DNA of 64,000 bases, taken from Lineus longissimus (Eukaryota > Nemertea > Pilidiophora > Heteronemertea > Lineidae). Positions 24,310 through 36,300 of this stretch are shown here, one piece after another. How positions within the stretch are numbered: position 1 is the stretch's first letter; each line of letters begins with the position of its first letter. The stretch is taken from contig NC_088310.1 in NCBI RefSeq assembly GCF_910592395.1, positions 26,553,491 through 26,617,490 on the forward strand, read 5' to 3'. Position numbers and translations under genes: made by a program. The notes below the pieces were generated by a model. That model did not search any database. It saw only the letters and a list, made by a program, of their open reading frames with translations, and was not told the origin of the DNA.

Positions 24310-27045
24310 ATGGATGTCATTCTGTTGTGTGTCGTTGGCCTGTTCATCCTCACTCTGGTATTATTCTGGCTCTCCGATGCTGATCCAATTCTGCTGTTCT
24401 GTGACAAGTTCGGAAAATCTCCTGGTAAGTTATTTGTTACACAAACTGTAACCCACAGTCTTGATTTGAGCCAAAGTAGAATCTTAGTACTGATTGCCAA
24501 CGCCATGAAAATGCAGTGATATGTCCTGTTGCTTGTAAGAGGTGCTGGAGAAGAGATTTATGTTTTTTTTCAATTGCAGCAAGCCTTGCTGGTAAGGTGA
24601 TCTGGATCACTGGAGCATCAAGTGGAATTGGGGAATATCTTGCCTACGAATTGGCTCAGAATGGGTGCAAACTAATCTTATCTGCCAGGAGGCCTCAAGA
24701 GCTGGAGAGGGTAAAAAAAGCATGCTTAGGTAGGATTGTTATTACTACAATGTGTTGCTCAAAGTCTGCCAAGGTACTATTATATACTTCTATTGATCAT
24801 GGAATCTTTGAATCAGGAATTGCCAAGTAGGATGACAGTTGAATAGATCTTCAAAAATTCAAGTACTGTAGTCTGTGTTCCCTTGGGTTTGAGCTGTTTT
24901 TTCAGTTTGGCACGGTCGTTACACTGCAGTTGATGAAACGTTAAGACAAGATAGTGTTTTGCATTATGTCATCAAGGTTTGCATTTCTGTTCATTGGAGC
25001 ATGAAGTTTCTCACAGGATGGTCAGCTCATGCTTAACAGTACAGTAGATGATTTTCTCCCCTTGCAGGCAAGTCAAGTCTAGCTGATGGTGATATCATGG
25101 TTCTTCCACTTGATGTACTAGACTTTGACAATCATCCAAGACAAGTAGAAGTTGTTTTAAAATACTTCAAAAAGGTTTGTTTTCTATTTAACTTAAAGTG
25201 AAGTTATGATAAAATGGAAAGGCGAGAGTAGCAAGATTAGCCTGGTATTAGGTGCAAAGATATTTTTTTGTAGAGTTGAACCAACACAAGTCCGAGTTCT
25301 GATGAACTTTGATGCATACCCTACTGAAAACCAGTGGCACTTATTGGGTGCGGATGCCCTATTGAGTGGGGTAGAACTTTATTAGAAATATATTTTCCTT
25401 TTCAGATTGATATTCTTGTGAACAATGCTGGCCGTTCCCAGAGATCCGAGTTCCTACAGATGCCACTCGCTGTCCATCGTGAGATGCTGGAGTTGAATGT
25501 ATTAAGTGTAATATCGTTGACCAAGGCTGTCCTTCCTCACATGTTAGAACGTAAACAGGGACAAATCGTAGTCACAAGTAGTATCGCTGGAAAAATAGGT
25601 ATGTACTGACATGAACAAACAAAAAGGTTTGAGACTTCATCAGCTGCCCGAGTAGTGAAAATAAATGAACATTTGTGCTGCCTCCCTCCCTGGCTACTAT
25701 AAACCTGTTACTTTTTTCTGTGAATCTTATTAAATGAAATCGTCATCTTTAAAGAGTTATTCTATTTTTTCTAGGTGTTCCATTCTCGGCCACTTACTCG
25801 GCAACAAAACATGCACTTCAGGTAGGATTCAAATTATAATGGCAGCATTCTGTAGTCTCTCACTTCATCCCTCTAGTGAGCATTTATTGCTTGCTATGGT
25901 TAGGCATTGATTGGGTTATCCGCCAAGTAACATTAGGCAAAGAGCGGAGTCCATGTCGCAAGGTTTTCTCCACTTGAAGGGGATCTTCTGCTTTACATGG
26001 CATAGGCACCAGTTACAAACATTGGTGATCATTCTGATAGCAGAATACATGAGTTCAGACCAAATCTTATCATGTACCCTAAAGGCATTGATCAGTTACA
26101 TGCAGTCCAAGTAATGAAAAGTTATAAGTCTAGTCTAAATTCCAGGGTCTGTTATTCGCCTTACAATCTGAGTTGACTGGGACAAACATTGCTGTCTCCA
26201 TCGTGTGTCCTGGGTCGGTGATATCAGGGATCGTGAGGAATGCATTTACATCAAAGCCAGGAGAGGTAGGTAAATGTACAACAGGTTTGCTTTTGTTTGA
26301 CAGATTTAGGCAAACATCATGTCAGTTGAGTGATGTGACGATACTATCCTGACATCGCCAACTCGGACATCCAAACACTGACATTGTAGACCTCTTGTCA
26401 GTTTGAAAAAAGTCCTCTTCCAAGCATGAACAGATGGACTGTGGAGACATCTATTGGCAAGATATATTGTCAATTCTTGCTATCCGTCTCCCCTGAAGCA
26501 AATCTTGGTTCTTGTTTCAGGCTTATGGAATAGACATTCCGGATGAATCTATGGCAACAGAGAGATGTGCTCATCTGACAGTGGTTGCCATTGCAAATCG
26601 TCTGCTGGAAGTCTGGATTGCCAGACAGCCACAGCTGTTGGTCTGTTATATGTTCACCCACTTTCCAGTCGTGACAGTAAGGCAAGTAGCTTTTTGGGGG
26701 ATGGCTTCCCTTCACAATTTGAGAAGAGCCCTCTTAGCATGTCTCCACATATGCGAATGAGTTTTACTGAGTTAGTCCTTGGCTGAATCAGATTATGTAC
26801 ACAGACACTGTACAATTCACATTCAAGCAACAATTCACATTCAAGCAACAATTCACATTCAAGCAACACTGTATACTGCATTAGTGCTAGGTGGAAGCAT
26901 TATCTCAATGCACTCCTTCTTTAATAGTGTCGTTGTTATGGTTTATTATATATTATGTTATTATCATTTCAGATTAATCCAGATGTTCGGCATGAAGAGA
27001 TTTTCGAAATTTTGGAAGCCTAAAGCAAAGCCACCAAACGCCTGA
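24310..27045 (+). CDS. DHRS7: Dehydrogenase/reductase SDR family member 7, eight exons
   Basis: Exons 24310-24424, 24580-24729, 25068-25174, 25406-25598, 25775-25821, 26146-26265, 26521-26681, 26973-27045 give 321 residues (human 339). DHRS7 is a membrane-bound, ER-type short-chain dehydrogenase that uses NADPH on steroid, retinoid and other carbonyl substrates. Residues 1-22 are a hydrophobic anchor. The Rossmann motif TGASSGIG is at about 51-58 and NNAG follows at about 132; the SDR catalytic Ser (VTSSIAG) and YSATK active site are intact, as is the CPG motif. The C-terminal [17 protein letters not shown] resembles human LKEVWISEQPFLLVTYLW. The last intron is best read with a GC donor (AAG|GCAAGT at 26682), which gives an [11 protein letters not shown] end like the human NKMGKKRIENF; a competing GT donor at 26677 would change the tail. 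The upstream ATG choice is supported by the anchor. Confidence 0.93.
26812..26867. repeat. 18-bp tandem repeat in the last DHRS7 intron
   Basis: The unit ACAATTCACATTCAAGCA is repeated three times with no mismatches, inside the intron between 26682 and 26972. A simple recent slippage or duplication product. Confidence 0.85.
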
Positions 27046-27491
27046 GACCCATCTCACCAAAATGGGTAGTTGGATGCATTTGGGACAGCTTCATTTTGAT
27101 GCCGTCTTGGTATCTTTTGTGGTGCTTGGGATGCTAATAAATATATTTGGAGAAAACAGCAAGATTTTTTATAACAATATTGAGAAAATCAAGGCTATTC
27201 TCTTTGAAATGCTTCATAAAAATTGTTTTGAATTGTCTATTAAGCTGAATGTAATTAGAGTTGGTTGACTGCATACCTATACGTGTATCTGGTGTTCATG
27301 AAGCTATTATGCCTTAATTTGAAATTGGACAAAAATTTACAGAATTTTATATTGTCCATGATTGTTCAATAATAGGCCTGGTGATGTACTGCCTAATTTC
27401 GTATCGGAATGAAATAATCAAGTCAGTAATGTACACCATAATCCTACAAGTTTCATTGTACATTCATGCAATTATTAGGTGCTATGGTTTA

Positions 27492-27497
27492 AATAAA
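27492..27497 (+). terminator. Poly(A) signal of DHRS7
   Basis: AATAAA in the phrase GTTTAAATAAAGATTT, 447 bp after the stop, followed by T-rich sequence. It is the first clear hexamer downstream of the stop apart from AATAAATAT near 27137, which is an alternative site. Confidence 0.6.
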
Positions 27498-27703
27498 GAT
27501 TTATATGCTAACATTTATCTTGTCTTCGTCATGTCCAATGGTGTCTATTCCTAAAATGTCAGGTTTGATGGCGAACATCTGTATCGAGTGTGTCCCCATG
27601 AAATGCATGATATAGGAGGATTCCTTTGCCGTTAGTGCAGATGTTCCCATTGCCCAAATTAAGGAACTTTGGACGTAGCTATTCAGTGGATGGGTGGCAT
27701 GAC

Positions 27704-29295
27704 AGACTACCTGTTGGAAGGGACATTCACCAGCATTTGGATTGGGGATCGGACCTACCTGTCGGGAGGGACGTTCACCAGCATTTGGATTGGGGGATCG
27801 GACCTACCTGTCAGAAGGGACGTTCACCAGCATTTGGACTGGGGGATCGGACCTACCTGTCAGAAGGGACGTTCACCAGCATTTGGACTGGGGATCAGAC
27901 CTACCTGTCGGAAGGGACGTTCACCAGCATTTGGACTGGGGATCAGACCTACCTGTCGGAAGGGACGTTCACCAGCATTTGGACTGGGGATCAGACCTAC
28001 CTGTCAGAAGGGACATTCACCAGCATTTGGACTGGGGATCAGACCTACCTGTCGGAAGGGACGTTCACCAGCATTTGGACTGGGGATCAGACCTACCTGT
28101 CGGAAGGGACGTTCACCAGCATTTGGACTGGGGATCAGACCTACCTGTCAGAAGGGACGTTCACCAGCAATTGGACTGGGGATCAGACCTACCTGTCAGA
28201 AGGGACGTTCACCAGCATTTGGACTGGGGATCGGACCTACCTGTCAGAAGGGACGTTCACCAGCATTTGGACTGGGGATCAGACCTACCTGTGAGAAGGG
28301 ACGTTCACCAGCATTTGGACTGGGGATCAGACCTACCTGTGAGAAGGGACGTTCACCAGCATTTGGACTGGGGGATCGGACCTACCTGTGAGAAGGGACG
28401 TTCACCAGCATTTGGACTGGGGATCGGACCTACCTGTCAGAAGGGACGTTCACCAGCATTTGGACTGGGGATCGGACCTACCTGTCAGAAGGGACGTTCA
28501 CCAGCATTTGGACTGGGGATCGGACCTACCTGTGAGAAGGGACGTTCACCAGCATTTGGACTGGGGATCGGACCTACCTGTCAGAAGGGACGTTCACCAG
28601 CATTTGGACTGGGGATCGGACCTACCTGTGAGAAGGGACGTTCACCAGCAATTGGACTGGGGATCAGACCTACCTGTGAGAAGGGACGTTCACCAGCATT
28701 TGGACTGGGGATCGGACCTACCTGTGAGAAGGGACGTTCACCAGCATTTGGACTGGGGATCGGACCTACATGTGAGAAGGGACGTTCACCAGCAATTGGA
28801 CTGGGGATCAGACCTACCTGTCAGAAGGGACATTCACCAGCATTTGGACTGGGGGATCGGACCTACCTGTGAGAAGGGATGTTCACCAGCATTTGGACTG
28901 GGGATCGGACCTACCTGTGAGAAGGGATGTTCACCAGCATTTGGACTGGGGATTGACCTACCTGTCAGAAGGGACATTCACCAGCATTTGGACTGGGGAT
29001 CGGACCTACCTGTCAGAAGGGAAGTTCACCAGCATTTGGACTGGGGGATCGGACCTACCTGTCAGAAGGGAAGTTCACCAGCATTTGGACTGGGGATCGG
29101 ACCTACCTGTCAGAAGGGACATTCACCAGCATTTGGACTGGGGATCAGACCTACCTGTCAGAAGGGACATTCACCAGCATTTGGACTGGGGATCAGACCT
29201 ACCTGTCAGAAGGGACATTCACCAGCATTTGGACTGGGGATCAGACCTACCTGTCCGAAGGGACATTCACCAGCATTTGGACTGGGGATCGGACC
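27704..29295. repeat. 48-bp minisatellite, about 33 copies
   Basis: The consensus unit contains GGGACGTTCACCAGC, ATTTGGACTGGGGATC and GGACCTACCTGTCAGAA in that order. Units are 48 bp, a few are 49 bp from one extra G. Because 48 is a multiple of three and stops are rare, long open frames (up to 376 codons) appear in all plus frames; these are by-products of the repeat, not genes. Variants cluster: CTGTCGGAAG with GATCAGACC near 27900-28140, CTGTGAGAAG in 28290-28930, and GGGACATTC at 28970-29280. This shows local expansion by block duplication. It lies between convergent DHRS7 and POLE2, so it can be transcribed only by read-through. Confidence 0.95.
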
Positions 29296-29920
29296 CGTCA
29301 GCGTTTGTTTTAAACCAACTTGCTACAAAGCTGCAATCATGATTGATTGCTTACCTGAGGTACGAATGCAAACTGCAACAACCAGAATGAATACTGACAA
29401 TGAGCAGGTAACCAGTTATAGTATGCTGATTGAAAGCTGAGCTCAGACACAGCTATGATTATTACCTGGAACTGTGGGAGAACTATCCCATTATGATCGG
29501 AGACCCCGGTCACCAGCAGGATGATTGAAAGACGCAGGTGATGACCCCAGTCAATACCTTAATGATGATCACTGGGGACAGAACTACACAACCAGAATGG
29601 TAATGATCATGAGTCTTTTCACCCTTGGATATGACAGAAGTGATGCTAGTTGTGACAGTTTTTGTCCCCAGGTGTCCATCTATCATGGTTGTGACAGGTG
29701 TTGTCCCCCTGTCTCTGTCTATTATGGATGTGAAAAGTTTTGTCCTCTTCAATGTGAATCATGGTGGCTGTTCCTCTGTCCCTCTTTGCCAATCATGGTG
29801 GTGGCATTGCTGAGTCCCATTGTGTCTTCATGTAACATCGTTGACAGTACCCTGTCCAACTGTATTTATCATGTGACACTGTTTTGCCCCATGAAGTATG
29901 ATGATAGTATGGATGACCTT
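29296..29920. repeat. Degenerate GGTTGTGACAG-type repeats
   Basis: After the minisatellite, the phrase (A)TGGTTGTGACAG with following TTTTGTCCCC returns several times at irregular spacing between 29640 and 29930. These look like decayed relatives of the 99-bp array next to it. Similar phrases return at 61920-62060. No coding exon is recognised. Confidence 0.45.
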
Positions 29921-30436
29921 GGTTGTGACAGTATTTTCACCCTCAGATGTGACAAGTCATCATGGTTGCGACAGTGTTTTGTACCACTGTCTCTGATGAC
30001 TTTGGATAGAAATCATGTTGGTTGTGATAGTATTTTCACCCTCAGATGTGACAAGTCATCATGGTTGTGACAGTGTTTTGTACCACTGTCTCTGATGACT
30101 TTGGATAGAAATCATGTTGGTTGTGACAGTATTTTCACCCTCAGATGTGACAAGTCATCATGGTTGTGACAGTGTTTTGTACCACTGTCTCTGATGACTT
30201 TGGATAGAAATCATGTTGGTTGTGACAGTATTTTCACCCTCAGATGTGACAAGTCATCATGGTTGTGACAGTGTTTTGTACCACTGTCTCTGATGACTTT
30301 GGATAGAAATCATGTTGGTTGTGACAGTATTTTCACCCTCAGATGTGACATGTCATCATGGTTGTGACAGTGTTTTGTACCACTGTCTCTGATGACTTTG
30401 GATAGAAATCTTGTTGGATGTGATAGTATTTCACAC
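29921..30436. repeat. 99-bp tandem array, about five copies
   Basis: GTATTTTCACCCTCAG starts at 29931, 30030, 30129, 30228 and 30327, exactly 99 bp apart. Copies differ by only a few bases (for example TTGCGACAG against TTGTGACAG), so the array is young; the last copy decays near 30430. The open frame through the first copies comes from 99 being divisible by three. Confidence 0.93.
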
Positions 30437-33374
30437 ACTTTTTCGAATGATATAATCTATGTCACAACATTAAGTGCTGTGAATCTTTCTGTGCTGTCAT
30501 CTGTGTCTGCCTGTTGAGTGGGATCCGGCAGATTGTAATTGCTGTACTCCTTGAAAGCCCCAAACTGTACTTTCAACAATGAACAAAGACTTTGCAGGGA
30601 AAGAAACGACTGACACACTTCTTAAAATATTTCTGAAGCATTTTATTGTCCCAGGAACCATACAGGTGAATGATTATTTGGAAGTTTACAGATATACATG
30701 TATTTACATGATCTCACACTTGCTACTACTCTCTAGATGATAAGCCACCGATGTAGCCAAAATGGCCTCTTTCAAATCAAAGTGTGATTTCGCAGCATTT
30801 GAGCAAAATAGGTCACTTCTCACTACAACATATTTTGTGAGATTTGGTTGAAATATTTTGATACAGGCCATTTTGGCCACAGCAAACACTTGTGATCACG
30901 AGAGTAGATATCATTGTACATTTATGTACAACAGCATACAGAAAATTCTGGCAAAGTTGAGATGGTTTTATAGCACAAATGACAGGAAAATAGCTGAACA
31001 TTGTGGGCGATGACATTGTACAAATGATTACAAATAGATTCTACACGCAATACAGTTTTCTTGCTGTTCCACCCTTTTCACCCAATAATATTGGGATTCC
31101 AATCTTTTGATGGGTGCCGTCACTGATGTATGCTGATAATTAGATTGTACAGGCAATAACACATTCACAAGACAGGTTACTACACAAGTTATGTCAGCAC
31201 ATCAAGTGCAATATCCAGTTGAATGACACTCAAAGTCTGTCAGCTTAGTTCAAAGCGATTACATGTGTGCACTGTGCATTCCACACAGAACACTGGATGA
31301 TTGTACACAGATGCAAGTAACCTTGAGGTGACACAGACGAGTCTGAGGTGAACAGAATGCACTGGCAGAATAAAGAAATAAGCCATATCTGGTATGATGT
31401 TACAATACTTTATATCAGGGGTATCACAGTGGGTAAACGTATCAGTCTGCCTAAAAAATATGTGCCTACCTGGAGAGGCATTGATGACAGAAAAAAACCC
31501 AACAAAAGCCTAATTCATTTTGAGGGGTGTAAGACCACACATTTCTATATAATTCCGTTGTGACCTTCCAACATGCCTTGTTTCTATGGTGTTGCAATAG
31601 GTTAACTGATACCTTCACCTGCCACGGATATTGAGTGACAGACCTGTGGATGTGGTGTTTTCATTTCCAATTTAGTTAACCCACAGAGAGACTGCACATG
31701 GCACATATGCAATATCTACTAGCGAAAGCTTGATGTTTGGCAGTAAAAGACAGGCAGCAACAAATAAAACATGTCGCAATCACTTTTGTGGGAAATTTAT
31801 TGCCAATTAAAAAAAAAAGATAAGGCTATTCACATAAGGGTGATTATCTGATACAATATTGTAGCATAGACTAACAGTTACCAAAAAATCAATTTGCACA
31901 AAAAAACATCACCACATAAATTCAACAAATTAACTAACCCAACGGCCTTGCACCAAGTGCATTAATATACAGTATCATTTTTTCTGAGCAGTCTACCGTC
32001 TTCATATATCACCAGATTCTAAAGAAGCATGCATCAGGTAGTGAACGAATCAATACTTTTATCCCCAGAGCGGAGATATTTACTTTTTATAGCATTAGAT
32101 GGTGCAACTATACCAAGGTGGTGTTGCATCTGGAGTCACTCAGGCATTATTGATTGTAAGAAAGCATCATAAATGCCACATAATTACCATAAAGACGGTT
32201 ATCTAAGTATTTATGGCTCCTCTCTTTTTCTGGTACATTTGCAGCAAGCATGAGCCAATTGGTTTTGGCAAAAAGGGACTGCACGCGGACGAAAAGCACA
32301 GTGCAATGGAGGGAGTATGTTGATGACCCTCAAGTATGCAATGATGAATAGCAGTGATATATGAAGTAGGTAGAAGATCTAATCATTATTTTCATAACCG
32401 GTATCATCATCACCACAACTATTAGCAGCTCCATCTGCAGCGATTTATCAAAAGCCTACTTCCTAATCGGTGACAGTCGAGATCATATCATCGCAGAATC
32501 AGTCACTTTGACCAGTCCTACTCTTCAACATCTCATGATTTTGAGCATTTAGCAATAGGGCCACGTTCAATTCATCACTGAAAAAAGTTGTTATGAGGGC
32601 CTACTCAAAACACAAGTGGTGGAGGTGGGGAACACTTTCCCTTGCTCCCTACGTCGAAATGTGTCAACGCAATGAAGCTGGTAGAGGGTTCCTGTACAAA
32701 ATGCCAATCGTATATGTTATAGCCCTATGTGCAAGAGATGCCCCTAAACCAGCTTTATAATAGTGTTGAAGAGTACGCCATTTTCAACATGATGACGAAA
32801 GTGCACTCACAAATAACTCTGGCCATCCCCCCAACTTATATATGCATGTACTTTTTCAACTCTTGTCCTCTTAACAACTCTTGTTGACATAGTATCAAGG
32901 CCACACTGGAGACCTGGACGATAGCCAAAGTATTCTCACCACATTGAATTCAGGGTATTGTGATTAATTATGTCAAGGATATCTAAATTGTGCTTTCTAG
33001 AAATCGAAGCAACTCCGATCATATGTAATGTCTAAAGATTCAAACTCAGATATAAACATGCCTAATCAAAGCCCATGCTTGTTTTACAAGATGAGGCTCC
33101 AGGCAGTTTCTGACCCGAGTATATTCGGCACACCATTGTTAGTCAATTGCACAAGATTCACATTTTACCGAGTTTATTCGGCACTCCATCGTCAGTCAAT
33201 TGCAAACAATCCGGTTTTTACCATTTCACATCATATCATGTGTATCAATTTTTCAAGTTGAACTGTCCTGTCTGAAATGTCGATTTTAGCAAAGTGTGAA
33301 GCTCTTTGTCGGATTCGGAAACTGCATTGCTTTCCATAGTAGACGTGTTGCATTGTACCGCAAAATGAGCTGGC
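30437..33374. other. Downstream flank and presumed 3'UTR of POLE2
   Basis: No coding exon was recognised. On the POLE2 strand AATAAA hexamers occur at 33178-33173, 31801-31796 and 30647-30642, which would give 3'UTRs of about 0.2, 1.6 and 2.75 kb. At about 33117-33235 an imperfect 58-bp duplication (TATTCGGCACNCCAT and AGTCAATTGCA) includes the first of these signals. Confidence 0.4.
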
Positions 33375-36300
33375 TCAGTCCTCAATCCTACTCTCCTCTA
33401 CTTGACGTGTGGCTGGAATGTACACCTTGAATGCGAAGTCACTTCTTGGGAATGAGCCCTGCAAAGACATGAATGAAAATATCTGTAAGTGAGTGTCAGG
33501 TGAAAAGTCACTCATAAGGTTTTTGATGTCAAATACATCAACTGATACACTGGCCGCACTGCAAAACAAAATTTACGAAACACTGGATTGATCAAAGGAA
33601 ATCCCAAGGAGTACTTTTTCCATGCATGTCAAAATAAAATACCCACAGCTCAAAAAGATGCCCCCTTAATATTGATATCGTGTTCCCTCCAACCCCATTA
33701 GTATTTAAATGGTAATGCTGTCTCGATAATCATAAAAACCTTGACAATGTCACCAATGACATGCCCCCTCGCTGATTCATCAATATCAACATGCACTACT
33801 GCACCTCTGTGATCTATAAATAATTGGAGGTCAAGTTCATTCATTCTGATTGGCTTATAACTCAATAATCATTAGCCAGGTTTAACAGACAGGGCTTAAA
33901 CTTCTCTATGATGAATTACAAAACTGAATCGATCTTACGATATTACTAGCTTTCATACCTGGTGAAACAGACTGGAATGACCGTGATGGATTGATTTATA
34001 GTGGTTGTTTGCGGTCAGGGTCCTGTTCAGCACACTTAACTATCAGCTGTCTGTCATGAACATGACATGTGACATATTTCTGAACTAAATGACTTCTGTC
34101 AAGGATAACTGTCAATAATGGTCAAAGGTTTCCACATCTCAATCGCGAGTGCTGGAGACACCTTTAGCACTGTACAAGCACAAAGATATTAAACAAGTGT
34201 GTCACCGGATCAATACAAAGATAGCTGCATCATCAAATGTTGGATTATTGAGCAGATGCCCAGAGTAGACAACAAAGACCACATGACAGGCGAGGGTCAA
34301 CGCCAAGTGCATTTGGCTCAAAATAATTCCATCCGTTTGTGTTTTATTGGCCAGAGGAATAGGATGCCAGCGAGCACACCAGCCATGAGATACATCTATC
34401 ATAATTTCTATGTGTAAAGACAAACTTGTCCTCCCAGGCACTCAGACCCGCAAAATCAGTACAATATGCCATTACTGGTATCTTGCACTGCATAAAATGA
34501 ACCAATCATCATGTATGGGCGGTTATTTCCGCATAAATAGAGGTTGTCTCAAATAGACATTTTATGTCGTGTTATGACTCGAATAGACGTTTGGTGGCGC
34601 TTTTCAAATAGACATACACTCAAATAGACGTTTGGTGGCGCTTTATTTGAGATACGAGCGCCACCAAACGTCTATTTGAGTGTATGTCTATTTGAGATAC
34701 GACACAATATGTTTATTTCAGGTACGTCTCCGTTAAAACGAGCGCCACCAAACGTCTATTCGAGTCATAACACGACATAAAATGTCTATTTGAGACAACC
34801 TCTATTTATGCGGAAATAACCACCCATAATCATGATCTCAAATCAGTTTCGCAGAGAGAGAAAAAATATGCCCACACAGTCGCATGTGGGTCTTCATCAA
34901 TCACAAGATCAGAACCAATTCAAGGTTATGTTAGCTATCAGCAGCAACCTCGTGGAGGCTGATTTATAGCAGTAATGTAATGTGGCTGTATCTCAGGCTG
35001 TATCTCGATGGTTATTATTTTAGTACATTACATGTACCTTTCTTTATCACTGTCATATTAGTTTAGCTTTAAAAACACAAAACGAGTAAAGGAATTTTTG
35101 AACGGTGGGCGATTGCTGCAGCTTGAAATCAGTGAGATTAGCTAGCATGAAAGTGACAAACAGGAACTCTCAAGGTTAGAGGACAATAGCGTATTGGAGC
35201 AATGATCCCTAGAGGGAAAGTCAACACCAAGAGGTACGTGTGACATCACTGGATGAATGGTACAAGAGGAGATATGGAATAAAGAGAACGAGAATGAGAA
35301 AGAATTTCAAGAGGAAATAGTCTATTTGTGATACTAAGATTCCTTGTTTCATAAGGTTAAGTAACGAAATCCACGAGAGGTAGCTCTTGCCCTGATCTGT
35401 GGAACATATTAGCCATTGTTAGTCAAGTGAATGTTTCACTGAAACTGACAAGAAGTAACGTGGACACATTGCTTTCAGAGCCATCATATTCTAATCAGCC
35501 AAACTGCTTGAGCAGATGATTCTGCCTTGGCATCATGACTGGCAGTTGTACTCCAACCAATCTTGGTAAAGGTTCCAGTCAACAGATGTCAGGTTGTTGA
35601 CAAAGTCTGAAGGGTTGGCAAAGCCAGTGTCTGTCGCCACAAGTATGCAGGATATCGACAAAACACTTTCAGGAAAACAACAAACAGCAGTTGTTTCTGA
35701 TCCCTGGCGATTCAAAATAACTCGAGTAAAAACCCTCAGTCAATAACAAAAAGTTAAACATCTCTTAATCCAAGCTGTGGTACTGATCCAGTAATACTGG
35801 TTGACAAGAAGTAAAGTGGACACATTGCTTTCAAAGCCATCATATTCTAATCAGCCAAACTACTTGAGCAGATGATTCTGCCTTGGCATCATGACTAGCA
35901 GTTCTACTCCCCCAACCAATCTTGGTAAAGGTTCCAGTCAACAGATGTCAGGTTGTTGACAAAGTCTGAAGGGTCGGCAAAGCCAGTGTCTGAAGCCACA
36001 AGTATGCAGGATATTGACAAAACACTTTCAGGAAAACAACAAACAGCAGTTGTTTCTGATGCCTGGTGATTCAAAATAACTCGAGTAAAAACCCTCAGTC
36101 AATAACAAAAAGTTAAACATCTCTTAATCCAAGCTGTGGTACTGATCTAGTAATACTGGTTGCCACTGTCAACTAATTGCTGAATCATTCACGGACAAAA
36201 TCAACAGCTGTTGTTTCTGATCCCTGGCGATTCAAAATAACTCGAGTAAAAACCCTCAGTCAATAACAAAAAGTTAAACATCTCTTAATCCAAGCTGTGG

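Noticed and set aside
27626-29440. Very long open frames of 157-376 codons with a 16-residue repeat
   Set aside because: They occur in several frames at once and arise from a 48-bp tandem unit that is divisible by three and poor in stops; there is no unique sequence, signal or splice context.
29525-30070. 181-codon frame with GCDSIFTLRCDKSSWL repeats
   Set aside because: It follows the 99-bp tandem array, also divisible by three, and runs out of frame as soon as the copies decay.
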